A stretch of DNA of 26,850 bases from JBIOJM01 sp044450785 (GCA_044450785.1 JBIOJM010000116.1:1-26850), one strand, 5' to 3'. Counted from the stretch's first letter, positions 1-9,161 are shown. A program made the numbers and translations. Notes: generated by a model from the letters alone, not told the origin.

Positions 1-81
1 CTGCTGGGCGCGGGTCTCCTGACCCCGCCCCTCGGGCCGACCGAAGGTCTCCCCGTGTTCCACCCGTCCATCGAGGGTTGA
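1..81 (+). CDS. C-terminal end of an upstream gene (partial)
   Basis: The first forward frame is open from base 1 to a TGA at 79-81 and nearly every codon ends in G or C, as in the real genes of this window. The other two forward frames read poorly. It would be the last 26 residues of a protein that begins before the window. No family can be named from so short a tail. It lies 31 bases before the amidohydrolase start, on the same strand, so the two may share a transcript. Confidence 0.45.
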   Translation: MLGAGLLTPPLGPTEGLPVFHPSIEG

Positions 82-112
82 CTTATCACTAGTTCCCGGC
101 GGGAGGCTCTTG

Positions 113-1867
113 ATGATGGCCGGTCAAGGCTCGTGGCGGTTTCTGTTCCTATCCATGGCATTTTCCGGGTTGGCAGTCGCGATTGCGTCGGGTGCATCCC
201 CGGCGATCCCTTCGGGCCCACCCGGTCACAAGGGTCGAGCATTGCGGCTGCACCAGGACGGTCCCGCCGACTTGATCATCAAGGTCAAGCGGATCTGGAC
301 CGGCGACAAAGACAATCCTTGGGCCGAGGCCTTGGCAGCGCGGGGCGGCGTGATCGCCGCGGTCGGCTCGTGGGCGGACCTCAAGCGTTTTCAAGGCCGC
401 CTGACTCGAATGATCGAGCGGCCGGCGGCCTTCGCGATGCCGGGCTTGATCGATGCGCACGGTCACATGGAATCGCTTGGGGCCACTCAAGAAGAGCTCG
501 ACCTGCGCGGGGTTGCGTCGATCGAAGAGATCGCGAGGCGAGTGAAGGCGCGGATCGACCTCAACCCGGGCGACTCATGGATCACCGGCCGAAACTGGGA
601 CCAGAGCCTTTGGCCGGGCGGCGCGTTCCCGACCGCGGCCGTGCTCGACGCGGTCGCCCCTCGCAGGCCGGTCTGGCTCGAGCGGGTCGACGGTCACGCC
701 GGCTGGGCCAACGCCGAGGCCATGCGCCGGGCCAGGGCCGGCAAGCAGTCGAAGGCCCCGAAGGACGGCCAGATCATCCGCGACCGCGACGGCCAACCGA
801 CCGGCGTCTTCATCGACGGCGCCATGAGCCTGATCGGGCGGGCCGTCCCCCCCTCGACCAAGGACGACCTGAAGCGCAGGCTGCTCGCGGCCCAAAAGCT
901 CGTGCTTCAGAACGGCCTGACGTCCGTCCACGACGCCGGAATCTCCAAGCTGACGGCCGATGCCTATCGCGAGCTGGATCGAGACGGTCAGCTCGCGGTT
1001 CGGGTCTATGGCATGGCTTCGCTTCCCTCGGGGGGCGAGGTCGCCTTCGTGAGCCGGCCCCCGCTGCAGTCGGCCCCGAATGCCCGGTTCGAGCTGCGGG
1101 CCGTCAAGCTCTTCGTCGACGGGGCCATGGGTTCCCGCGGTGCCCTCTTGTTCGAGCCTTACCACGATGATCCGGGCAACTCCGGGCTGCTCTTGATCGA
1201 TCCCAAGGTGCTCGAGGCGACGACGACGGCCGCGCTCGCGCACGGCTGGCAGGTCTGCACGCACGCCATCGGCGACAAGGGCAATTCCCTGGTGTTGGAC
1301 GCCTATGCCGCCGCGCGGCGTGCTGTCCCCGAGAGTCGCGATCCCCGGCTCCGGATCGAGCATGCCCAGGTCGTGCGCAGGGATGACGTACGCCGTTTCG
1401 CCGAGTTGCGAGTGATCGCCTCGATGCAGACGTCGCACGCCAGCGACGACATGCGCTGGGCCGATGCCCGGCTCGGACCGGCCCGGGTCGACGGGGCCTA
1501 CGCCTGGCGTTGGTTCGCCGACGCGGGCGTCACCCTGGCAAATGGCAGCGACTTTCCCGTCGAGGTCGTGAACCCCTTCTGGGGCATCTACGCGGGCGTG
1601 ACACGCCAGGACGCCCAGGGAAAGCCCGCGGGCGGCTGGCACCCCGAACAGGTCCTCTCGCTCGAGGAAACACTGCGTAGCTTCACGGCCGGGGCCGCTT
1701 TCGCGGCCTTCGCCGAGAATCGCCTGGGCATTCTCAAACCCGGATTTCGCGCCGATCTGACCATCCTCGATCGCGACCTGTTCCAGGCCAAACCCAAGGA
1801 CCTGCTCGCGACCCAAGTCGACATGACGATCATCGACGGAGCGGTCGTCCACGAGCGGGCCAAGTGA
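113..1867 (+). CDS. Exported YtcJ-like amidohydrolase
   Basis: A member of the amidohydrolase 3 (YtcJ-like) family: metal-dependent hydrolases of the urease superfamily acting on amide or cyclic C-N bonds; the substrate cannot be told from sequence. A hydrophobic signal peptide covers about residues 8-28, so the enzyme probably acts outside the cytoplasm. Visible motifs are GLIDAHGH (HxH metal site) near residue 113, a KLFVDGAMGS segment near 340, HAIGDKGN near 390, RIEHAQVV near 420 and NGSDFPVE near 480, in the expected order and at normal length (about 585 aa). ATG at 113 is preferred to TTG at 110 because GGGAGG at 101-106 is correctly spaced; ATG at 116 is also possible. The 3' end meets the broken minus-strand gene at 1588-2304. 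Confidence 0.93.
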   Translation: MMAGQGSWRFLFLSMAFSGLAVAIASGASPAIPSGPPGHKGRALRLHQDGPADLIIKVKRIWTGDKDNPWAEALAARGGVIAAVGSWADLKRFQGRLTRMIERPAAFAMPGLIDAHGHMESLGATQEELDLRGVASIEEIARRVKARIDLNPGDSWITGRNWDQSLWPGGAFPTAAVLDAVAPRRPVWLERVDGHAGWANAEAMRRARAGKQSKAPKDGQIIRDRDGQPTGVFIDGAMSLIGRAVPPSTKDDLKRRLLAAQKLVLQNGLTSVHDAGISKLTADAYRELDRDGQLAVRVYGMASLPSGGEVAFVSRPPLQSAPNARFELRAVKLFVDGAMGSRGALLFEPYHDDPGNSGLLLIDPKVLEATTTAALAHGWQVCTHAIGDKGNSLVLDAYAAARRAVPESRDPRLRIEHAQVVRRDDVRRFAELRVIASMQTSHASDDMRWADARLGPARVDGAYAWRWFADAGVTLANGSDFPVEVVNPFWGIYAGVTRQDAQGKPAGGWHPEQVLSLEETLRSFTAGAAFAAFAENRLGILKPGFRADLTILDRDLFQAKPKDLLATQVDMTIIDGAVVHERAK

Positions 1868-2304
1868 AAATCAACCAGACAATGCTCGATTGCGAGGTCT
1901 TCAACGTCTTGAGCATTGAGGAGACTCAAATTCCAGATCACGCCTTCACAGATATCGTCGCAGTAGCGTTTCCATGCTTTCGCGGTCGAATTCTGGCCCA
2001 TGCTCTGCTGGGCGGATTCCCAGGCTGCTCTGTAGGCGCTGAGAGTGTACAGAGGGCACAAGACGACGTTCCGGACCTTGCCGTGTTCCAGGTCGCATGC
2101 CTGCGTCATCACGATGACGTGACCGCGCTGAGCATCCAACAACTCGCCGACGGAAAGCACTTCTTGGCCCGAGGAAAAATCCAGCCGCACCTCCGGCCGC
2201 CAGCCAACGACCGGGCAGGAAAAGATGATATCTCCCTGCGTCAACGGTTCCTCGGCGGGGGCCGTTCGATACCACCGGTCACTCATCTCCATGCCTTGCA
2301 CCAA
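1588..2304 (-). pseudogene. 3'-truncated 'TQxCDL' family hypothetical protein
   Basis: About the first 150 residues read as a real protein: LTQGDIIFSCPVV near the N-terminus, VIVMTQACDLEHGKVRN in the middle, then LCPLYTL, NLSLLNA and LVDFH. This matches a family of unknown function, common in planctomycetes and other bacteria, recalled as having a TQ-x-CDL motif and ending in a PYREHLSQAFARFF-like segment. Here that ending is absent. After LVDFH, at about 1860, the frame runs into the antisense of the amidohydrolase gene and stays open only by chance to 1588. The gene therefore lost its last roughly 60 codons in a rearrangement with a breakpoint at the amidohydrolase stop codon. The start is uncertain (2304, 2292 or 2286). 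It lies 41 bases after the stop of the large surface-protein gene and may be cotranscribed with it. Confidence 0.7.
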
Positions 2305-2345
2305 TTTCTCGACACGAGCCCGGGAAGTTATTTCCTGCCCGCTCC

Positions 2346-5300
2346 TTAGCTGTTGACCGTCACGCCTTGCTTGCTGATCGTCGCCACGTAATTCGCGCCG
2401 GACTGGCCCGAGTCGTTGCCATCCAGGGGGCGATTGAGCGCATCGAGCAGGGCCGCTGCCGTGATCGTGAGCTTCAGTGGCGGGTTGAGCGCGAGCGACT
2501 TGCGGGTCAAGAGCGTCACGGTGAAGGCCTGCGCGTTGTACGTCGCCTTGGAGATCGCCACCTTTTGGCCCCGCTGCTTCTTCTTTTTGGGCACCGTGAC
2601 GAGGTTGTAAGTGCTGATGATCTGGGCGTCCGCGGAATTGAGCGCTTCGCTGAATTGGAGCACGATTGCTTTTGTGGTCTTATGTTTGCCCGTGGGGACT
2701 TTCTGGATCGAGACGGACAGGACAGTGGCCGGCGCGGGAATCACGGTGAGTGTGCCGTTGACGAAGCTGATCGTGTAATTCGCCGAGCCGGCGCCGCTCG
2801 CGACGATGGGATAGCTCCCGGCCGGGCTGGCCGGGGTCGCCGGGGTCGTGAGCTCGAGCGGCGTGGTGAGGCTGGCGGCCGTGTCGCCGTTCACGAACCC
2901 GCTGAAGGTTGCCGTCAGGGAGGGGACGGCCTGGCGGGCCACCATCGACTGGGAAACGGCGGTGATCGTGAGCGGGACCTTGTTGACAGTCAACTGGCCG
3001 TTGAAGTATCTGATCGAGTAGTTGTCCAGCCCCGTGCCAACCGCCGAGCTCGGCGTGATCGCATAGGGCGAGCCGCCCGCCGTCGCCGCGGCCGCCGCCC
3101 CTGGGCTGGTCAAGGTTACGCTCGTGACCGTGTCGCCATTGACCAGCCCGAAGGGGGTGAACTTGGTGCCGGCGAAGGTCACCGCGTCTCCGTAGGCCTT
3201 GCTCGTGCTTTCGGCCGTGATCCGGAGCACCGCCGGGCTGACCGTCAGGGTGCCGATGGTCAACGTCACATCGTAGTCGCTCAAGAGGCCGGTGCCGTTG
3301 GAAAGCGCGCCGGTGATGGCATAGGTGTCGACAGGGGTCGTGGCGGTGTCGCCCGTGCTGCTGTAGGCGATGCCCAGGTCCTCGCCGTTGGCGCCCGTAT
3401 TGATCGTCGTTCCCAGGTCGCCGGCCAGGTTGGCCGCCGTGCCGTACGTCTGGCTGTCGTTGGCGATCGTGTAGGTGAACGCGTCCTTGTTGACCGTGAG
3501 AGTGCCGTTGGTCAGCGTCACGGCGTAGTCGGAGGTCAGGCCGGTGCCGTTGGATAGCGTGGCGGTGATGGCGTAGGTGTTGACGTGGGCCGTGGCCGTG
3601 TCGCCCGTGCTGCTGTAGGTGATGGCCAGGTTCTCGCCGTTGACCCCGGTGTTGATCGTGGCGCCCAGGTCGGTGGCCAGGTTGGCCGGGCTGCCGTAGG
3701 CCTGGCTGTCGTTGCCGATGGTGTGGCTGAAGGCCTTCTGGTTGACGGTTAGCGTCCCATTGGTCATCGTCACGGCGTAGTCGCTCGCCAGGCCGGTGTT
3801 GTTGGACAGCGTGCCGGTGATGGCGTAGGTGTTGACGTGGGCCGTGGCCGTGTCGCCCGTGCTGCTGTAGGTGATGGCCAGGTCCTCGCCGTTGACCCCG
3901 GTGTTGATCGTGGCGACCAGGTCGGCGCCCAGGTTGGCCGGGCTGCCGTAGGTCTGGCTGTCGTTGCCGATGGTGTAGCTGAAGGCGTCCTTGTTGACCG
4001 TGAGCGTGCCGTTGGTCAGTGTCACGGCGTAGTCGCTCAAGAGGCCGGTGTCGTTGGACAGCGCGCCCGTGATGGCATAGGTGTTGGCATGGGCCGTGGC
4101 GGTGTCGCCGGTGCTGCTGTAGGCGATCGCCAGGTCCTCGCCGTTGATCCCGGTGTTGATCGTGGCGGCCAGGTCAGCGGCCAGGTTGGCCGGGCTGCCG
4201 TAGGTCTGGCTGTCGTTGGCGATCGTGTAGGTGAAGGCGTACGGGTCGACCGACAACTGGCCGTTATCGTAGGTGATCGTGTAGTTGGAGAGGCCGTTGC
4301 CCATCGCGGCGCTGGGCACGATGTCATAGGGTGAGCCGGCCACAGTCGCCAGCGCCGCTGCCCCGGCACTGGTCAGGGTCACGCTCGTGACCGTGTCGCC
4401 ATTGGCTGTCACCAGCCCGGCGGCGGTAAACTCGGTGCCGGCGAAGGTCATCGTGTCTCCGTAGGTCTTGCTCGCGGTGTCGGCGGTGACGATCAAGGGT
4501 GCCGGGTTGACCGTGACCGACTGGGCTCCGGCCGTGCTGATCGGGACCTCGCGGATCACGTTGTTTCCGGCATCAGCGATGGTGACGTTTCCCGATACGT
4601 CGACGGCGACGCCGGCGGGGTTGTTCAGCTCGGCTCCCAAGGCCGCGCCGCCATCGCCGCTGTAGCCGCTCGAGCCATTGCCCGTGAAGGTGTTGATCAC
4701 GCCGCCTGTGACCTCGCGGATCGAATTGTCCCCCGAATCGACGATGTAGAGGTTGCCGGATGAATCGACCGCGACGCCGGCGGGGTTGCTCAGTACGGCG
4801 TCGGTGGCCGGCCCCCCATCGCCGTTGCCGGAGCTGGGGTTGCCGCCACCCACGATCGTGTTGATCACACCACCCGAGACCTTGCGGATCACGTTGTTCC
4901 CGGCATCAGCGATGGAGAGGTTGCCGGAGGAATCGACCGCGACTCCCGTGGGGCCGCCCAGCTCGGCGGCGGTCGCCTGGAGGCCGTCGCCGCTGTAGCC
5001 GTAATTGCCGTCACCCGCAATGGTTGTGATGACGCCTCCGGTGACTTCGCGGATTGCGTTGTTCCCGGTATCGGCGATGTAGAGGTTCCCGACCGCGTCC
5101 AGTGCGACGGCTTCGGGTGCGTCCAGTAGGGCGCTGGTCGCCTGGAAGCCGTCGCCGCTGTAGCCCGCGGTGCCGTCGCCCGCGACGGTCTTGATCACGC
5201 CACCCGCCACCTCGCGAATCACGTTGTTCCCGCTATCGGCGATGAAGATGTCCCCGGCGGCGTCCACCGCCACTCCGGTGGGGGCGTTCAGCTCCGCGGT

Positions 5301-6953
5301 GGTCGCCTGCTTGCCATCGCCGCTGTAGCCCGCGGTGCCGTCGCCCGCGACCGTCGTGATCACGCCGGTCGCGGCGCTCACCTCGCGCACCACACTGTTA
5401 TAGTAGTCGGCGATATAGATGTTCCCGGCGGCGTCGACCGCGACGCTCGAGGGATACGACAGCCCGGCGCTCGTGGCCTGCCCACCATCCCCGCTGTAGG
5501 TCACGAAGCCGTTCCCGGCGACCGTGTCGATCACGCCGCCGGCGACCTCACGGATCACATCGTTCTCGGTGTCGGCGATATAGAGGTTGCCGGAGAGAAC
5601 AGCGACAGCGTAAGGGTTTGACAGAACGGCGTCTGTGGCTGGTCCCCCGTCTCCGATACCGGTGCCGGGGCTGCCGCCGCCCGCGATCGTGTTGATCACG
5701 CCACCCGAGACCTCGCGGATCACGTTGTTATCGGTGTCGGCGATGTAGAGGTTTCCGAAAGAGTCGACGGCGACACCGGTGGGGCTCGACAGTTGGGCGG
5801 CGGTGGCCTGATGGCCGTCGCCGCTGTAGCCCGCGGTGCCGTTGCCTGCGACGGTGTTGATCACACCACCCGAGACCTCGCGAATCACATTGTTCCCGGA
5901 ATCAGCGATGTAGAGGTTCCCGGATGTGTCCACAGCGACACCGGCGGGGCTCGACAGCTCGGCGGTGGTGGCCTGGCCGGTGTCACCGGTGTAGCCTGCG
6001 GTGCCGTCGCCCGCGACGGTGTTGATCACGCCGCCCGAGACCTCGCGGACCACGTTGTCCCCGTAATCAGCGATGTAGAGGTTCCCGTGAGAGTCGACCG
6101 CGACGCTGGAAGGACTCGACAGAAGGGCGGCCGTGGCCGGGCCTCCATCGCCGATGCCGGAGCTGGGGCTGCCGCCGCCCGCGACGGTGTTGATCACGCC
6201 GCCCGAGACCTCGCGGATCACGTTGTTGAGGCTGTCGGCGATGAAGAGGTCTCCGGAAGAGTCGAGTGCGATGGCCGTGGGGTAATCGAGCTCGGCGGCG
6301 GTGGCCTGGTGGCCGTCGCCGCTGTAGCCGTAAGAGCCATCGCCCGCGACCGTGGTGATCACACCGGTGGCGGCGCTCACCTCACGGATCACATTGTTCG
6401 TGCTGTCGGCGATAAAGATGTCTCCGGAGGCGTCCACGGCGACGTCGAGAGGCGAGTTCAGCGACGCGGCGGTCGCCAGGCCGCCATCGCCGTTGCCGCC
6501 CCCCGCGATTGTCGTGATGATCGAGGTGGTGGTGAGGGGAGTGCTGCTGCCCCTGAAGGCCGCATCGCCGTTATACACCGCCGCCAACACGTGGAGACCG
6601 ACTCCCAGGCCCCTCGTTCTGAAGCTCGCACCCCCGCCGGAGAGCGCCTCGGTGTCCAGCGTGGTGGATCCGTCCATGAAGCTCACCGTCCCACCGGACG
6701 GCGTGATGCTGCTCACGGGGTCGGTCGTCACGGTCGCCGTGAGCACTTCCGAGTGGCCGTACGTCAACGTGCCGGCCGAGACGGCGAGGCTCGTGAGGGT
6801 CGCGTTCGACAACAGAATCCGGCCTTCGAGCAGCGCGACCATCGGCCCGATCCGCCGGCTGGACTTCCGCTTGCGCCGGTCGTTCGACACAGCCCGGTAT
6901 CTCGCCTCACTCGACCTCGTGTCGAAGAGTGCCAGGCGTTGCCAAAACGACAT
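2346..6953 (-). CDS. Large surface protein with NHL and MBG repeats
   Basis: A 1535-residue protein, probably exported. Residues 42-49 read LEGRILLS, a variant of the LEPR-XLL motif found near the N-terminus of planctomycete exoproteins, after a basic stretch. Residues about 51-145 look like a bacterial Ig-like domain. Residues about 146-805 are 12 NHL repeats of about 55 residues, each with a core like NLYIADSGNNVIREV and an AGDGTAGYSGDG-type link, predicted to form a beta-propeller-like array. Residues about 805-1405 are MBG-type repeats, including four near-identical 84-residue units. Residues 1406-1535 are a C-terminal domain with VLQFSEALNSADAQ. No catalytic motif is visible, so adhesion or cell-envelope structure is the likely role. 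GGAGGAG at 6964-6970 fixes the ATG at 6953. Confidence 0.92.
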   Translation of the reverse strand: MSFWQRLALFDTRSSEARYRAVSNDRRKRKSSRRIGPMVALLEGRILLSNATLTSLAVSAGTLTYGHSEVLTATVTTDPVSSITPSGGTVSFMDGSTTLDTEALSGGGASFRTRGLGVGLHVLAAVYNGDAAFRGSSTPLTTTSIITTIAGGGNGDGGLATAASLNSPLDVAVDASGDIFIADSTNNVIREVSAATGVITTVAGDGSYGYSGDGHQATAAELDYPTAIALDSSGDLFIADSLNNVIREVSGGVINTVAGGGSPSSGIGDGGPATAALLSSPSSVAVDSHGNLYIADYGDNVVREVSGGVINTVAGDGTAGYTGDTGQATTAELSSPAGVAVDTSGNLYIADSGNNVIREVSGGVINTVAGNGTAGYSGDGHQATAAQLSSPTGVAVDSFGNLYIADTDNNVIREVSGGVINTIAGGGSPGTGIGDGGPATDAVLSNPYAVAVLSGNLYIADTENDVIREVAGGVIDTVAGNGFVTYSGDGGQATSAGLSYPSSVAVDAAGNIYIADYYNSVVREVSAATGVITTVAGDGTAGYSGDGKQATTAELNAPTGVAVDAAGDIFIADSGNNVIREVAGGVIKTVAGDGTAGYSGDGFQATSALLDAPEAVALDAVGNLYIADTGNNAIREVTGGVITTIAGDGNYGYSGDGLQATAAELGGPTGVAVDSSGNLSIADAGNNVIRKVSGGVINTIVGGGNPSSGNGDGGPATDAVLSNPAGVAVDSSGNLYIVDSGDNSIREVTGGVINTFTGNGSSGYSGDGGAALGAELNNPAGVAVDVSGNVTIADAGNNVIREVPISTAGAQSVTVNPAPLIVTADTASKTYGDTMTFAGTEFTAAGLVTANGDTVTSVTLTSAGAAALATVAGSPYDIVPSAAMGNGLSNYTITYDNGQLSVDPYAFTYTIANDSQTYGSPANLAADLAATINTGINGEDLAIAYSSTGDTATAHANTYAITGALSNDTGLLSDYAVTLTNGTLTVNKDAFSYTIGNDSQTYGSPANLGADLVATINTGVNGEDLAITYSSTGDTATAHVNTYAITGTLSNNTGLASDYAVTMTNGTLTVNQKAFSHTIGNDSQAYGSPANLATDLGATINTGVNGENLAITYSSTGDTATAHVNTYAITATLSNGTGLTSDYAVTLTNGTLTVNKDAFTYTIANDSQTYGTAANLAGDLGTTINTGANGEDLGIAYSSTGDTATTPVDTYAITGALSNGTGLLSDYDVTLTIGTLTVSPAVLRITAESTSKAYGDAVTFAGTKFTPFGLVNGDTVTSVTLTSPGAAAAATAGGSPYAITPSSAVGTGLDNYSIRYFNGQLTVNKVPLTITAVSQSMVARQAVPSLTATFSGFVNGDTAASLTTPLELTTPATPASPAGSYPIVASGAGSANYTISFVNGTLTVIPAPATVLSVSIQKVPTGKHKTTKAIVLQFSEALNSADAQIISTYNLVTVPKKKKQRGQKVAISKATYNAQAFTVTLLTRKSLALNPPLKLTITAAALLDALNRPLDGNDSGQSGANYVATISKQGVTVNS
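3229..4236 (-). repeat. Four tandem 252-bp repeats in the surface-protein gene
   Basis: Four head-to-tail units start at plus-strand positions 3229, 3481, 3733 and 3985, exactly 252 bp apart. Each encodes an 84-residue module beginning F-x-x-TI-x-NDSQ and ending TNGTLTV or similar. The exact period and high identity point to recent tandem duplication or gene conversion. Such an array can change copy number by recombination. Confidence 0.9.
4540..6515 (-). repeat. Twelve NHL-repeat units
   Basis: The 5' half of the surface-protein gene consists of 12 units of about 165 bp. Each encodes an A-VD-x-x-GN-x-YIAD core followed by NNVIREV and a glycine/aspartate-rich link. Two link types occur: GYSGDG, and a variant of the G-x-GDGGPAT kind (third, sixth and eleventh units). 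The units are more diverged than the 252-bp repeats downstream, so they are older. Confidence 0.85.
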
Positions 6954-7096
6954 GACGTATTCGCTCCTCCGCCGGAAAACCGTTCGGCGTCACGCTGTCA
7001 AACCCTAGGACCCCAAAAGTGAAGGCACCCAGCTTTCGAATCGTCAGGGGCCTCCGTGACCAAATTCATCGACTCATCGCCAGGTGATTCCGCAAT

Positions 7097-7125
7097 ATCC
7101 TAGTTCCTGATAGCATGATTGTCAA
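7097..7125 (-). promoter_or_regulatory. Sigma-70-type promoter of the surface-protein gene
   Basis: On the minus strand a perfect TTGACA (7120-7125) is followed by a 17-base spacer and TAGGAT (7097-7102). Transcription would start near 7090 and leave a leader of about 135 bases before the ATG at 6953. The match and spacing are very good for a GC-rich genome. Confidence 0.65.
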
Positions 7126-7142
7126 CATGGTGTGATAGTTCG

Positions 7143-7208
7143 AAAAAACGGGATAAGTCCAATAAACCGGCTCGCTGTAGCGCAGCGAACCGGAATTGGA
7201 CTTATCCC
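7143..7208 (-). terminator. Intrinsic terminator after the ThuA-like gene
   Basis: A perfect 14-bp stem (7150-7163 with 7195-7208; arms GGGATAAGTCCAAT and its complement) encloses a second partial stem (TCGCTG with CAGCGA). On the minus strand it is followed by six T residues (7143-7148). It lies 70 bases after the ThuA-like stop codon and just upstream of the next gene's promoter, so it separates the two units. Confidence 0.7.
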
Positions 7209-7277
7209 CTTTTCCCCTGGCACCGTACGGGAGATCGAGTTTCGAAGCCTCTCCCGCCAGCGGAGCGTTGGCTGGAT

Positions 7278-8180
7278 TCACTTTGGGAGCTGATCGTACT
7301 TGGGCGTGACCTGGCGGATGTTGGGCTCGATGCTGGCCTCGACGCGGCCGGTTGCCCAGCCGAGCGCCCCCAGCAGGAGCCCCTGGTACATCGGGTTTTC
7401 CCACACGTCCTCGCGGTGGCCCATCGAGGTGTAGAAGACGCGCCCCTTGCCGTACGCCCGCGCCCAGGTTATGGGGAAGTTGGGACGCTGGTACATGTTG
7501 CCTTTCATCCCTTCCGTGACCTGGACCAGGATCACGTGCAAATCCTCGGGCATGTTCTTGAGGGCGTACCATTCGTCGGTGATCGTGAATGAGCGGCCCA
7601 AGCTGCCGAACCCCTTGGCCAGGCCTGGGAAAGCAGCGTCGACGATCTCGATCCGAGATTCTTGCTGCGCGCCATGGATGATGAACTCGCCGCCGATCAT
7701 CTGGATGTAAGGATCATCCGCCCCCTTGTTCCGCGTGCCGAAGTGGCCGAACGTATCGGCCGCGCAGTGCATCCCCAGGAAGCCTTTGCCTCCCCGGATG
7801 GCGTCGTAAAAAGCCTTCTCACCGTCGGGCGAAATCGGCGGGTTCTTGTCACCCCCGGGCGTGCTCAGGTCTCCGGTGGTCTCGAACACGAACGCGTCCC
7901 ATTGGCCGATCTTGTCTGGTTCGAATAATCGTCCATCCTTGGATGCGACGACCTCGAAGCCATGCTCCTTGCCGATTTCGGTCAAGATGCGCTCGGCGAG
8001 GCCCAGCTTGTCGCCCTTGCGGGTGATGACGGAATGCTGGAATCCCGAGCTCTTGGTAAAGAACAGGACCTTCTTGTTCTCTGCTTGGGGCACGGCCAGA
8101 ACACGGCCCATTGCCCCGATGCCCAGCCAGGCCGCCCCGCCGGACAGCAGCCACTGACGACGATTCAAGTCCCACGACAT
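7278..8180 (-). CDS. ThuA-like domain protein with Tat signal
   Basis: A ThuA-like (trehalose utilisation, glutamine-amidotransferase-like fold) protein, a family abundant in planctomycetes and often linked to sugar metabolism; the biochemical activity is not established. The N-terminus has a twin-arginine signal (NRRQWLL followed by a hydrophobic Gly/Ala-rich stretch), so it is probably exported folded. Typical segments follow: KVLFFTKSSGFQH, WDAFVFETTGDL, GKGFLGMHCAADTFGHF, DEWYALKNMP and GKGRVFYTSMGHREDVW. The ATG at 8180 is chosen because AGGAGGC at 8188-8194 is ideally placed and the Tat motif then begins at once; an upstream in-frame start at 8222 adds 14 unconvincing residues. It appears monocistronic, with its own terminator. 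Confidence 0.9.
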   Translation of the reverse strand: MSWDLNRRQWLLSGGAAWLGIGAMGRVLAVPQAENKKVLFFTKSSGFQHSVITRKGDKLGLAERILTEIGKEHGFEVVASKDGRLFEPDKIGQWDAFVFETTGDLSTPGGDKNPPISPDGEKAFYDAIRGGKGFLGMHCAADTFGHFGTRNKGADDPYIQMIGGEFIIHGAQQESRIEIVDAAFPGLAKGFGSLGRSFTITDEWYALKNMPEDLHVILVQVTEGMKGNMYQRPNFPITWARAYGKGRVFYTSMGHREDVWENPMYQGLLLGALGWATGRVEASIEPNIRQVTPKYDQLPK

Positions 8181-8496
8181 CGCTATCGCCTCCTTTGAGG
8201 GCAGGATCAAGTGATGGATCAACCAGGCTCCCTTCTTTTACCCGAGCGGGAACGCGAAAGAAACCAGGAAGGCCGGTCACGCCGCCGATTCCCCGGCGAT
8301 GTTGCCGGCTTTCCGCTTGCGAACTGGCCGCGAGACGAGTAATCTAGCGCGCGCCGTCGCCATTCGTTGACGCCGGCCGGACTCATACGCGCGGTCCCTC
8401 TGTGAACCCAGGGAGAGCCGCGCGGAGACCGACACCCGGCAGGGACGCTGAGGCTGAGCTCGGCGTCCTGCTATTGGTTGGGGGGACGCGATCAGG

Positions 8497-8802
8497 ATGT
8501 CACAACTCACATCAGAACCGGAAACCACCGAACAATCCCAGCTCTCCAGGCTCGGCGTCTCGATTCGCGGCAAGCTCCAGTTCATGGATTACCTCGTCCG
8601 GGCGGCCCTCGCGGATGCCGAGCGCTACCAGGCCGAGAACGACCCTGGCACGCGTATCTTTATCCGGCAGCTCGTCGAGATGCACGCGGCCAATCTCAGG
8701 CTCGAAAGCCAGAACATGCGTCTGGTGGGTGAACTGTGCGCGGCGCTCGAAACAATGGTTGACGGCTCGTCCCGATCGCAAGACCGCGGAGATCTACCAT
8801 GA
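8497..8802 (+). CDS. Small helical protein, paralogue of the next gene
   Basis: A 101-residue protein of unrecognised family, predicted mainly alpha-helical. Residues about 17-90 align without gaps to residues about 40-110 of the next gene. Shared positions include an I-(R/K)-G-x-x-QF-x-x-YL block, an ED-type acidic pair, a central F followed seven residues later by M, and a later L and Q. Its TGA overlaps the ATG of the next gene (ATGA at 8799-8802), so the two are translationally coupled and probably act together. The ribosome-binding site is weak (GGGGGA about 10 bases upstream). No catalytic motif is visible; a structural or partner-binding role is a guess. Confidence 0.75.
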   Translation: MSQLTSEPETTEQSQLSRLGVSIRGKLQFMDYLVRAALADAERYQAENDPGTRIFIRQLVEMHAANLRLESQNMRLVGELCAALETMVDGSSRSQDRGDLP

Positions 8803-9161
8803 GTTTGCCAAAAAATGGGGCGCTCAACGGTCCCGGAATGCGCAACGCCGAGGATTCCGCCTGTGAGCTGGATGACGCCTCCACGATGATGATCCAACCG
8901 GGCACCTCCTCGCCCGAACTTCAACGATCCTTGGCCGAGATCAAGGGGCAAGCCCAGTTCCTGCTCTACCTGGCCGATCAGATCGAGGAATCGCTCGACC
9001 AGCTTGTCGGCGAGGCCGACGCTTGCCATGGCGCGTTTCTGTGCAAGGTGCTGGGCATGTACTCGGGCCAGCTCGAGACCAAGCACCAGGGGCTCGGCGA
9101 GAAGATCGCCGAGGCGTGCCAGGAAGTGTACGTGACCGTGCGCGAGCGCGAAATGAACTGA
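8799..9161 (+). CDS. Small helical protein, paralogue of the previous gene
   Basis: A 120-residue protein of unrecognised family. The core is an amphipathic helical region with IKGQAQFLLYLADQIEE near residue 48 and FLCKVLGMYSGQLE near 78, matching the previous gene in length and spacing. It has a longer, probably disordered N-terminus. The ATGA overlap suggests the pair arose by tandem duplication and forms a heteromer, but that is inference. The gene ends just before a dispersed repeat (9168-9253) that separates it from the convergent glycosyltransferase gene. Confidence 0.8.
   Translation: MSLPKNGALNGPGMRNAEDSACELDDASTMMIQPGTSSPELQRSLAEIKGQAQFLLYLADQIEESLDQLVGEADACHGAFLCKVLGMYSGQLETKHQGLGEKIAEACQEVYVTVREREMN

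Noticed and set aside
575..1852. Minus-strand open frame opposite the amidohydrolase
   Set aside because: It is a GC-rich antisense shadow; the plus strand has a full set of amidohydrolase motifs.
3229..4236. Regularly spaced repeats as a possible CRISPR array
   Set aside because: The units are 252 bp, contiguous and coding, with no repeat-spacer alternation.
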